Shown in pieces: positions 1-8,598 of a stretch of DNA of 64,000 nucleotides; the first letter of the stretch is position 1, and every line of letters begins with the position of its first letter. The notes under the pieces were generated by a model, which was given only the letters and a program-made list of their open reading frames with translations, did no database searches and was not told where the DNA came from. Origin of the DNA: Agarophyton chilense (lineage: Eukaryota > Rhodophyta > Florideophyceae > Gracilariales > Gracilariaceae); NCBI GenBank assembly GCA_030374765.1, contig JARGXX010000075.1, positions 1,674,001 through 1,738,000 on the forward strand, read 5' to 3'. The translations under genes and the position numbers were made by a program.

Positions 1-384
1 TTCCGCATCGTACGTCTGCCGGACGGCCGTCGCTGTTGGTACCAATGCACCGTCAAGGGCGGCCGCGAGGGCCGTGACATCGATGTCGTGCAGCTCGTCA
101 CCGCCGTGGAGCGACTCGGCGCCGGCGAAATCCTGCTCAATTGCGTGGACGCCGACGGGCAAGGTCACGGTTTTGACCTCACCCTCATCGCCCTCGTCAA
201 AGCTGCCGTGCACATCCCCGTCATCGCCAGCTCGGGCGCCGGCTGTCCGGAACACTTTACAAAATGTTTCGATGTCACCGGTGCAGAGGCTGCCCTCGCC
301 GCCGGCATCTTCCACCGCGGCGAGGTGCGCATTGCTGACGTCAAGGCGCACATGTCCGCCCATGGCACCCCCGTCCGCTTGTAG
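1..384 (+). CDS. HIS7: Imidazole glycerol phosphate synthase, cyclase (HisF) C-terminus, 5' truncated by window edge
   Basis: The open frame runs from base 1 to a TAG at 382-384 and is the C-terminal ~127 residues of a HisF-type (beta-alpha)8 barrel. Visible family signatures are [25 protein letters not shown] sequence, carrying the conserved catalytic Asp of the HisF barrel, then [10 protein letters not shown] (phosphate-binding loop) and [10 protein letters not shown] near the end. The enzyme makes imidazole glycerol phosphate and AICAR from PRFAR and ammonia in histidine biosynthesis. In most eukaryotes it is fused to an N-terminal glutamine amidotransferase (known for the family); that half lies outside the window. 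The visible part is intact, uninterrupted and GC-rich, so it looks like a working host gene. Bases 385-697 downstream are pyrimidine-rich and contain no gene I can support. Confidence 0.93.
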   Translation, partial: FRIVRLPDGRRCWYQCTVKGGREGRDIDVVQLVTAVERLGAGEILLNCVDADGQGHGFDLTLIALVKAAVHIPVIASSGAGCPEHFTKCFDVTGAEAALAAGIFHRGEVRIADVKAHMSAHGTPVRL

Positions 385-697
385 CCCCCGCTACGTATTT
401 CTGCTAAGTTAGTTCCCAACTGGTAGATCCTACCGTTTCTCATCCATTTCTTTCGCTCGCTCTTGAGCCTTTGTTGCCCGCCCCCGTCGCCTGCACCCCG
501 CCAAACAGCCAACGCAAGACTACTGCGTGTTCGGCCGCCGTCGTCCCCCACCCTCCCGCGTTCTCCACTAATAACCCCTCCCTCGTCATGCGCGCGTCGC
601 GCTCTCCGATCCGCCGCCCCCTTCTCCACCGCCGTACCCACCGTCGTCCCCACCGTCGTCCCCACCGTCCCCGCCGCCGCCACCCGCGCGCAACGCC

Positions 698-2713
698 ATG
701 ACTCGCGCCAACTGCGTTCGCTGTGGCGTGGATCCGTCCGCCACACCATGCTGTTGTCGATGCTGCTGCTGCCGCTGTTGCTGCTGTTGCGACCGCCCCA
801 ATGCCCGTCCTCCTCCCACAAATGATCCCTCCCCCACACCCCCTCCCACCGCCGCTTGCCCCAACCGTCCCGACCGTCGCACACGCTCATTACACGACGC
901 TGCACGCGCCTGCTATCCATCGCACGTACGCCGCTCGCGCAGCGCCCACGCCGCGCTTCCCCCGCCGCGCGTCCGCGCCGCAGACCCCGCCTCCGCCGTC
1001 GCCCACGCCGCCCGGTCGCGTAGAAAGCGCGATGGCCGTTGCAAGCGCCATAAACGCCGTGCAAAGCGCCGCGTCTCGATGGATGGCGCGGCTGACTTCT
1101 TGAAAGATCCTTCCCCATGGCCGTCCGGCCGTGGGAAACGGCGCTCTGGTGGAGATGGCTTTGATAGTGGTGACGATTGGGGAAGCGACTCTCTGGATGG
1201 CGGGCGCGATGGTGCTCGTCGCCGCAGCGCTTGGACAAGCAATTCGCCGCGACGAGGCTCATCGAGCCGTCGCAAAAAGCGAAACGGCGGCAATGGGCGT
1301 GGTGGTAGTGACAGTGGTAGTGACAGAGGTAGTGACAGTGGTAGTGACAGAGGTAGTGACAGTGGGTGGGCGAGTGATCCGCCGCCGCCGCGTAAGTCGC
1401 GCAGAGACAAGAGGCGAAACCGCAGCACAGGACATGGTGTGGGTGGTGGTAGCGGCGGCTGGACAAACGCCGCCCCAGAAGAGGATCGCGACGATGGAGA
1501 TCGTGGCGGCTGGGCGAGCGATCAGCCGCCAGCGAGACGGTCGAGCCGTGGCAAGAGGCGAAACAGTGCAAATCGGCACGGTGGTGAAGGTGGTGGCTGG
1601 GCGAGCGATCCGCCGTCAGCGAGTAGGTCGAGCCGCGGGAAGAGGCGAAACGATGCTAGTGACTGGGGTGAGGAAGATGGCGGCGGCGGCAAGTGGGAAA
1701 GAAGCTCGCGGAAGAAGGCCAGTGCAGGCACGCGGCGGAGCGCGTTGCGAACAAGCCCGAAGCGCGAGTGGACATCGAGGGGCGGGTGGACGAGCGATCA
1801 GCCGCCAGAAAGATTGTCGAGCGGTGACAAGAGACGAAACAGTGCAAATCGACAGGGTGGTGAAGGTGGCGGCTGGGCGAGCGATCCGCCGCCAGCGAGC
1901 AGGTCGAGCCGCGGGAAGAGGCGGAACGATGCTAGTGACTGGGGTGAGGAAGATGGCGGCAGCGGTGGCGGCGAGTGGGAAAGAAGCTCGCGGGAGAAAG
2001 CCAGTGCGGGCACGCGGCGGAGCTCGTCGCGAACAAGCTCGAAGCGCGAGTGGACGCCGAGGGGCGGGACGTCAAAGGCGCGACACAATGAAGGCGGCGG
2101 CTTCGCCACGCAGCTGAGCAACGCGCGGTCGGCGTCAAGCGCCTCTGCGGCGCGGTCGGCGCGCCCCACCGTGCGCGGCTGGCCGTCGGAGTGGAGCAGC
2201 GTACACGGCTCGGAGACGTACGACCCCAGCACTGGCAGCGACGCGCGCTTCGCACGACCTTCTTCGCACGGCCGCACGCTGCCGCCCACGAAGCATCCGT
2301 CGCAGCTGCCGTCCGCGGAGTGCGCCGGGCTGGGCGCGGTGTCGCGCGAGCGCGACGTCGGGAGGAGGGAGCGCGACGTCGGAAGGAGGGAGCGCGACGT
2401 CGAGAGGAACGGGCACGAGCGCGGCGGACGAAGAGACGACGGCGCCGGTGGGCCGTCGAAGACGCTTTCCTTCGCGGATGGCTTGCTGTACTGCTGCTCG
2501 GGCGCCGTCGTTGGTGGCTGTGTTGGGCTCCCTCTGTGCCCGTTTTTGACGTACTTGGTGGTGACTCGCACGCCGCGCTGCGCCGATCCGGCGCGCCTGC
2601 TGCGCAGACGGCGCGCCTTCGTGTTTTGCGTCGCCTTTTACGTTGGTGCTTTCCTGCAGGCTCTTGTTCTCATCGTGGTGCTGGTGATCACCCTACGCCG
2701 CCGCGCTTCGTAG
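698..2713 (+). CDS. Hypothetical Ser/Gly/Arg-rich repeat protein with C-terminal hydrophobic pair
   Basis: This is a long open frame of 671 codons from ATG 698 (context gccATGa) to TAG 2711-2713. A second candidate start is the ATG at 1079 (residue 128), which drops a Cys-cluster and Pro/Arg-rich leader. I cannot decide between them. The body is charged and low-complexity: a [GSD]-rich tract, then about five imperfect copies of a module around GGWASDPPPxSRSSRGKRRN, then three RERDVGR units. From about residue 588 the composition changes to two hydrophobic segments (about 593-622 and 640-665) joined by a short Arg-rich loop, ending ITLRRRAS. This suggests a disordered, basic, possibly phosphorylated domain anchored in a membrane. 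I recognise no family. The high GC leaves several long opposite-strand frames open here, but only this frame has coherent repeats plus membrane segments. Confidence 0.6.
   Translation: MTRANCVRCGVDPSATPCCCRCCCCRCCCCCDRPNARPPPTNDPSPTPPPTAACPNRPDRRTRSLHDAARACYPSHVRRSRSAHAALPPPRVRAADPASAVAHAARSRRKRDGRCKRHKRRAKRRVSMDGAADFLKDPSPWPSGRGKRRSGGDGFDSGDDWGSDSLDGGRDGARRRSAWTSNSPRRGSSSRRKKRNGGNGRGGSDSGSDRGSDSGSDRGSDSGWASDPPPPRKSRRDKRRNRSTGHGVGGGSGGWTNAAPEEDRDDGDRGGWASDQPPARRSSRGKRRNSANRHGGEGGGWASDPPSASRSSRGKRRNDASDWGEEDGGGGKWERSSRKKASAGTRRSALRTSPKREWTSRGGWTSDQPPERLSSGDKRRNSANRQGGEGGGWASDPPPASRSSRGKRRNDASDWGEEDGGSGGGEWERSSREKASAGTRRSSSRTSSKREWTPRGGTSKARHNEGGGFATQLSNARSASSASAARSARPTVRGWPSEWSSVHGSETYDPSTGSDARFARPSSHGRTLPPTKHPSQLPSAECAGLGAVSRERDVGRRERDVGRRERDVERNGHERGGRRDDGAGGPSKTLSFADGLLYCCSGAVVGGCVGLPLCPFLTYLVVTRTPRCADPARLLRRRRAFVFCVAFYVGAFLQALVLIVVLVITLRRRAS
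1303..1368 (+). repeat. 12-bp tandem repeat (GGTAGTGACAGW) inside the repeat-protein gene
   Basis: About five tandem copies of GGTAGTGACAGT/GGTAGTGACAGA encode alternating Gly-Ser-Asp-Ser and Gly-Ser-Asp-Arg. The unit is a multiple of three, so copy-number change keeps the frame. Confidence 0.85.
2348..2410 (+). repeat. Three 21-bp tandem repeats inside the repeat-protein gene
   Basis: The unit GAGCGCGACGTCGGGAGGAG-like (period 21, starting at 2348, 2369 and 2390) encodes three successive ERDVGRR-type units just before the C-terminal hydrophobic segments. It is in frame with the gene. Confidence 0.85.
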
Positions 2714-3925
2714 CCCCCCTCCCCATGCCGCCGCGCTGGCTAGCCAGAGATACTTTGTTCCAGCTCCTCTCTCGCTCATGTCATCTCCCTTGTGCATTTC
2801 TCGTTTTCGTTTACATCTGTACGCGCATTTGCGTCTCTTATTACGAATCCGTTACAATAGCATTTGACAGGTCTAGATTTTGCACCAGCCATTCTCTTTA
2901 CCGCTTCTCTTCTTCGCTTGCCCACCTTCGTCCTTCTCGCCGCTAATCGACAGAAGGACACAGTCCCACGAGGCACTCTCCGCCTGTCTTGCCGAGCTGC
3001 AGGAAAGACCATGACAACAATCTGAATTCATCTTTGAAATGGGATCATGAAACCTTTGTCATATCTTTGCACGGTTTGCGAATGTCACATTCTGTATGGT
3101 TTAGGGGTTTTAGCTCCAACGTCTGTCTAAACTTATAATGTTCTTCTGCGACTGGCTGCTTGTCTCCATGTCACCCTATGAATATAATTGGGGCTCTTTT
3201 TCTATTTTTATGAGAAATATGTTTTCAGCATAGATTGGGCGCTTTGTTTCCCGGCCAGTTTCAGGGTTCATTTATCTGAGCTGCATTTCTTTTTTAACTT
3301 CTAAATCCATATCAACTGCGTGTGGGAACCAGTCGTCATAATGCAAGCGCGAAAACGGGAAAACATATCATGACTTCCTTTTTTTATTCTACAACCACGA
3401 ATTATTCTTCTCATAAGATCCAAACATATCCTTCTTTCGAAAACAATAACCCAACCCACCTGCATCTCGACTAACATATGTAAAATGCTTCTTGCAAAAC
3501 AGTGCTTATGTCCTCGCCCTGCAATACTCGAAACTCTTGGGGATAAAAATGTTAGCCTTATTCTATGCAGTCTTTTTTGGAGACCCAATGAAGCTCGTCT
3601 TAGTTTCCTTGATAACTTTCTATATTACATATGGAGCAAGCATATTACTCGATTGCATGTTGGAAATTTTGTTGCCGCACTTTTGACAAACTCTTTCTTC
3701 CGAAACAGCTTTATACTATTCGGTAACTTAATGAAAATAGTGTACATCGGATTTTAAAAATATAATGTAGATACTGTAGATACACAATAGAATCAAATTG
3801 ACTGATACCATGCAGTGCTGCTTGGCCGATTTGTTAAGACAAAATCCTGCAAGCGGTCACCCACCGAATTGCACATCTCCCGTAAAACTTTAAACAAATA
3901 AAACGAGTGATCAACTTTAACACTC
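2714..3925. other. Intergenic, no gene seen
   Basis: This is the convergent 3' space between the repeat-protein gene and the oxidase gene. The sequence turns AT-rich after about 3010. Short open frames are present but show no family signature or codon structure, and I see no tRNA or repeat. Confidence 0.6.
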
Positions 3926-5794
3926 CTATCGTTCTTTTCTCTTTACTTCATTTTCCCTATACAAAAAATTAGGATCAATATGCTCCCGTATCCGAGACTG
4001 CGAGACCTCCAAATACTTTGACATGATATCGGCCGCGGGGCTGCATCCAGTCGCTTCCTTGTAGATAACATCCATAGCTTTCAAATGAAATGGTGCCTTT
4101 TCCAACATCAGATTTGCGGATCGAAGAGCTCCTTCTATCCAGCCCTGATAATCCGAGTACGCCTCCCCACAAGTGAAAAGATTGACCCCTTCAATCGGTT
4201 GAGCAAGCAACGACATCGCCTTATCATCTTCGGCATGTCGGCCCCAAACATGCATTCCATATCCGACATTGTCTGAGCCTCGTTCGTCTGTGCTCGTGGA
4301 GCCGCTCCAAATGCGAGCACTAGTCAACAATGGCCCTGGAACTTTGCAGTCAAATAAAGATTCAAAGAACCGCGAAGCCTCGTTCACAACCTTTTGAGAT
4401 GCTGCTGGCATCGTTTCCTTGTGTTTGTCTTGCAATTTTGACGTAAATAAGTCTCCAGTCTTCTGCAATGCTTTCCAGAACTCCACGTTCTGATACTCAG
4501 CATATATCGTCATAGCAGCTGGTTTTGAGTACTTTCTGCTATGGATTTCTTCTAACTTTAAATTAATTTCAGCCGAAATGCTTTCTGCAGTCGATGATAT
4601 GTAGCTTCTATACTCTTCAGCGGCAAAAAGTTGATCATCACTCGCATAAAATGGATACACCATTCCCATAGGCAGGTCTGAATAGTTCGGTCCAAAAGAA
4701 ACATCAGGACCCCACCATGCTTCTTTGTAGAACAGGGTTATCTTCACGATAGGAAGATTGACTGTTTTCAACAGTGTGTTGCTCAAATTCTGAAGCTGCG
4801 TCGCCGGAAGAGATGTGAACAAGCTCGATCGATCGAAAATTTCTTCAAGTGCGTCGCGAGGTACAGCGAGAATGACATTTTCCGCTTCAATCACTTTCGA
4901 ATTTGCTCCAACACTTGTCAGGGTTTCTAACAAAAGTCGAAGTCGGCCCTCTGACTGCACGACTCCTTTCAATGTCGAATTGAGCCAGATTCTATCCCAA
5001 CCAATTTCTTGAGCTATGGCGTCAGGGAGAGTGTCTAATCCCTTAACCAAACTTAAAAACTTGGGATTTAGAGGAAAGTCCAAAAGGAGTTGAATGGCTA
5101 CGCCGGCATTCATTTCGGAAAAAATTACGTCAGTAAACCCTGACGTGGAGTATTGCATAGTAATAAACTCTTTTGAGTATCCCATACAAGAAAATAAATT
5201 CCACAGTGACCAATCCTTCAGCAAAGTTCCATCCCATTTGAACTGTAGCCGAAATATTTGCCAAAACTGCTGCGTCCGATGTTCTGGTACGGGTACGACC
5301 CCATGCCAAGCATTCTCTTCGCTATTGGCAATCTTCAGAAACAGATTCTCAATCACCACTGAAGCATTCTCCAATTTTTCATGTTCAGCAAGATTAAAGA
5401 GCTGGTCTAGCTTTTTCGGAGCCTCTGTTTCAGTAAACGAGGACCCCCTAACATACAGGCGGTTGTTACCGTTGCTGTTCATCGGAAATGGAACTAGTTG
5501 GTCAATTAGCCCTAGTTTGAGAAGCAGGGCTGAGAGATTGCCCATATGGTGAAAAGTAAACCGCATGCCGCCTTGCTCTGCCTTCAGCTCAGCTCCTTTC
5601 TCGAAGTGAACTACATCGGATATCAATCGACCACCAATTCTGTTCGCTTTGTCGATGATTTTGATCTTCAAGTTGGGATCTGTCTGCAAGAGCCGCCAAC
5701 AGGCATAAAGACCAGATATCCCAGACCCAACAACCAACACATCAAAAACTTCAGGTGTGTCGGGAGAGCTCTTCTGATTATCTGATGAGCACAT
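3926..5794 (-). CDS. FAD-dependent amine oxidase / L-amino-acid-oxidase-like flavoprotein
   Basis: This is an intact single-exon frame of 622 codons starting at ATG 5794-5792. Residues 19-30 form the dinucleotide-binding fold VLVVGSGISGLY (GxGxxG at 23-28), followed by an acidic strand end (IIDKANR) and GGRL at 54-57, the classic amine-oxidase FAD signature. The middle has ILAVPRDALEEIF, typical of the second FAD-contact strand. Near residue 543 is GEAYSDYQGWIEGAL, the C-terminal flavin-contact motif of the monoamine/L-amino-acid oxidase superfamily. The expected reaction is oxidative deamination of an amino acid or amine, giving a keto product, ammonia and hydrogen peroxide. The substrate cannot be read from sequence. 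Red algae are known to carry L-amino-acid oxidases. I see no signal peptide or membrane segment. The gene points toward 698-2713 and shows no lesions. Confidence 0.88.
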   Translation of the reverse strand: MCSSDNQKSSPDTPEVFDVLVVGSGISGLYACWRLLQTDPNLKIKIIDKANRIGGRLISDVVHFEKGAELKAEQGGMRFTFHHMGNLSALLLKLGLIDQLVPFPMNSNGNNRLYVRGSSFTETEAPKKLDQLFNLAEHEKLENASVVIENLFLKIANSEENAWHGVVPVPEHRTQQFWQIFRLQFKWDGTLLKDWSLWNLFSCMGYSKEFITMQYSTSGFTDVIFSEMNAGVAIQLLLDFPLNPKFLSLVKGLDTLPDAIAQEIGWDRIWLNSTLKGVVQSEGRLRLLLETLTSVGANSKVIEAENVILAVPRDALEEIFDRSSLFTSLPATQLQNLSNTLLKTVNLPIVKITLFYKEAWWGPDVSFGPNYSDLPMGMVYPFYASDDQLFAAEEYRSYISSTAESISAEINLKLEEIHSRKYSKPAAMTIYAEYQNVEFWKALQKTGDLFTSKLQDKHKETMPAASQKVVNEASRFFESLFDCKVPGPLLTSARIWSGSTSTDERGSDNVGYGMHVWGRHAEDDKAMSLLAQPIEGVNLFTCGEAYSDYQGWIEGALRSANLMLEKAPFHLKAMDVIYKEATGCSPAADIMSKYLEVSQSRIREHIDPNFLYRENEVKRKER

Positions 5795-7508
5795 ATTGAC
5801 GATATCCTCTGGGAAGGCTCAGCTTATATCGTGTTTGTTTGCTTCTCAAACCGGTACTGTACATGTCATGAGAACTCCGACAAACTGATGCAGCGAGAAC
5901 TGAGTGATGATTGCGGTGCGCTTCTCAAGGCCACATCATGCCTAGGATTTCAAGTAACATAAAGGTTCAATGAAGTATCTGAGAAGGGTTCAAGTATGCC
6001 GAATGCGCCTATTCCTCCGACTGTCTGCTCGGCACTCGCAGCATCGAGCAATTCTGTACCTCAAAAGATTTCAAGGAGAGATTTGTTTGAGCATGCCTGA
6101 TCCACAGCCACGATTTTAGCAAGAGAAGGTTTCCCTCATGGTCGAGCGCACGGCACAAATTGCAGGCCATGTGGCAACCACGGCAAAGGGGGAATATACA
6201 CGACGTACAACACGTACCAGAATGATTGGATTTAGACCAATCAAAATAGGTTACCCAACTCACGGAGCGCAGAATGCGGCGTGCTACCCAATTTCAGAGC
6301 TCACTTCCGGGCACATCTTCCGAACGCGAATTGGATCATCTTCTCACCCTTTTGCGCCAATCCTCTCTGCTTCCCATTTCAAACTCCCACCCCACGAGTA
6401 GTCTCGCGCCAAGTCAAGGCGCATATGCGCCAGTGTAGACAATGTGCTTTGTCAAGCCAAAATTCGAAGATTTAGGCGCCAAAGCTTTCGATGACCAAAA
6501 AGCTCACGACACGTCAGCATCATTTGGGTATAGTTTTCTTCCTCATCTTTCTAACCTCCGATAATCTACCTTCATCTTTCCCATATCCACCATTGGTAGT
6601 GTTACTGTATCTTCATTTACGGAAAACTCCCAAAGTACGCACTTTGAACATGTTCCATCGATATGTCAAATTTATATAGTCTTTTGATAAAGATATTTTT
6701 GATTTATCTATTGAAAGGCAATAAAAATCATCGTACATAAGGTATATGTAGACCTTTATAATAATATACAATCTTTTGTGTATTTGTTGCTCACAGACTC
6801 TTTAATGCGGATCAAAGAGATGTAAGACAATTCAAATGCAATATTGTAGGGAACAAAGCAAAAATTGTAACTATTTCCTTTTAAAAAGCTCTAAACCAGC
6901 ATCTAACCTTTCCAGCGATCTCATCCCGTTCATGTTAATAAATATGGGGCCTGTACAAAGCATCCGTATCTGCCCCTGTGATAATGAGACTTCTTAAACT
7001 GGAACCACGAGACAAATCAATTAAAAAAAGCAGAACCACGTGGCTATTCAAAACAGTTTGGTAAAACCGTTTTCGTTCCTTTCAGTTGAAGTTTTTTGGT
7101 TTTGTTTAAGAGATTCAAATATTTAGTGTTCCATTGAACCTTTCTAGTTAATATTGAGATTTACTAGTTGAAATAAGATAAATAGATGAGAAGGCCTGTT
7201 TGAAATAGAAGCTTACTTTCTTTTGGAGACAGTTTTTGCTGGAAATGTTCTGATATTGTAATAAACTTTCTTTAAATGGTGTTTGAAAATAAATTACCTA
7301 TTAAAAAATCGAAAGCATTGAAGTCAAGGAAGAAGTAAATGTTAGATGTGAAGAAGTACCGTCTTCAGTGTAGAGCACCGCGTGCGCATATAACCGGTCG
7401 GGGCACCATTCATATTGCATCAGATATATCGGGGACCACGTCAACGATTTTATGAGTAATATTAGTTTTTAGTATTTGAGACACCTAAAAAGGTATTTTA
7501 GTTAAGTC
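5795..7508. other. AT-rich intergenic region, no gene seen
   Basis: This is the 5' flank of the oxidase gene, becoming strongly AT-rich from about 6480. It presumably contains the oxidase promoter close to 5795, but I cannot point to a specific element. No RNA gene or repeat was recognised. Confidence 0.55.
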
Positions 7509-7981
7509 TGTATAGTAGCACCGTAGTGGACGGATGGATGTGCAAGGCTGGGGTTACACACATGAAACGTGTATGGACCAGGATTGGTTTTCACTACTAT
7601 AGTCTACAAGTGTAGTTCACTGGCTAGAATGGACTTAAGCGATTGCTTCACCGCCATCGCTACCACCAAATATATGCCAACCGAGTGCTTTGCTCTAGAT
7701 TATGTCGCCTACGCGAGTCTCTGTCTCTCAACGGGAGGAACTACGACCGATTTGGCTAATCTATCCCCTCGTGAAGCTCAGGCGGCACTGTACCATCGTT
7801 GTTGGTGTGTTTCTTTCTTCTGTTGGTTTTCCTGTGTTTAGGTCAGTGCACCGCCCGTGTATAGGGTTTTTTTTCCCTTTTTGGTTTCGCTTATCCAGTG
7901 TGAATACCCCTTTCATATGTCTGTACGTTGGGTTGTGCGTCATATTTCGTCCTACATTTTTGCCCTACATTTCGCTGTTGT
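7509..7981 (+). mobile_element. Element B 5' LTR, left fragment (outer boundary uncertain)
   Basis: Element A is bounded by GTTGT on both sides (7977-7981 and 16975-16979), and the sequence right of A runs straight into an LTR end (CTACA at 17185) plus a primer-binding site. The sequence left of A must therefore be the upstream half of that LTR. A short block (CCGTGTATAGGGTTT near 7855) resembles the LTR of element D (CCCGTATAGGGTTT near 35893). The outer end is unclear: TG starts at 7509 (TGTATAGTAGC) and 7563 (TGAAACGTG) are both possible. Confidence 0.5.
7977..7981. repeat. Target-site duplication of element A (left copy, GTTGT)
   Basis: GTTGT directly precedes the LTR start TGTAGGACA at 7982. 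The matching copy directly follows the LTR end CTCTTCA at 16974. A 5-bp duplication is usual for this class of integrase. Confidence 0.9.
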
Positions 7982-8333
7982 TGTAGGACAACGCCCCCAA
8001 GGGGAAAAACCTACGAAGACGTCCGGATCTTCCTCTCACGAGGTAATCGGCGCGGTAGAGCCCTCCCAGGGATCGGCGCGCAATGCCGGGTGTAAGCCGG
8101 AGCCGAACCGTCTCGACGGGCGCAGGGAGGCTGAAAGAAGCCGAGAATATCCGCCGAAGCGGTGCTTGCGTATCCTCTGAGGAGGCAAAACCCACGAGAG
8201 TGGCGAGCACGACAGGTGTCAGTGCGAGCCGCAAGAGCGGGAATTGCCCAATGAAGGGGAGGAAAAGGGAAGGAAAATGGGAACAGAGGCAAGGTAAGTC
8301 CCCAAAAACCTCCCTGGAGGACGTTGCTCTTCA
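7982..8333 (-). repeat. Element A 3' LTR (352 bp, internally deleted)
   Basis: On the element's strand this LTR runs TGAAGAGCAACG...TGTCCTACA. It matches both ends of the 862-bp LTR at 16113-16974 but lacks about 510 bp between plus-strand GAGGCAAG and AAGTCCCC. The missing segment includes most of U3, with the AT-rich TTTATTTATT stretch seen near 16740 in the other LTR. Confidence 0.92.
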
Positions 8334-8347
8334 TATCCCCCCCTTAA
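8334..8347 (-). promoter_or_regulatory. Element A polypurine tract
   Basis: The minus strand reads CTTAAGGGGGGGATA-like purines ending directly at the 3' LTR. This is where plus-strand DNA synthesis is primed in LTR elements. Confidence 0.85.
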
Positions 8348-8598
8348 GACAGGGCGAACACCTCGAAGAGGAAGTCGGCATGGCAGCTCGTCATGATAAG
8401 AGAGCGTCCGACACCCGGTCTCCGGAAACCAACACTCCTTCACCAAGGATCCCACGCAAGCTCTTCCCATCCTATTCCAACCACAGCACGACCACCAACG
8501 ACGTTGGGATAGCGTGAGCGGTTGCTTCCTTCCCCACGTTGGGGCATGAACGGAGATGGCGCGTGGCGCCATCAGCCATTCCATTCCATGTTCACGGT

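Noticed and set aside
165..1571. 468-codon open frame on the minus strand over the HIS7 end and the repeat-protein gene
   Set aside because: It overlaps a clear HisF coding end and the repeat region. The product is His/Cys/Arg-rich noise produced by high GC and the tandem repeats.
1798..2571. 257-codon minus-strand frame opposite the repeat-protein gene
   Set aside because: Mirror of the repetitive GC-rich gene; no start context or family motif, and it lacks the membrane segments of the sense frame.
8378..8598. Possible antisense ORF in element A between pol and the 3' LTR
   Set aside because: Only about 250 bp are available and the short plus-strand frame shows none of the aORF blocks. A appears to lack this gene.
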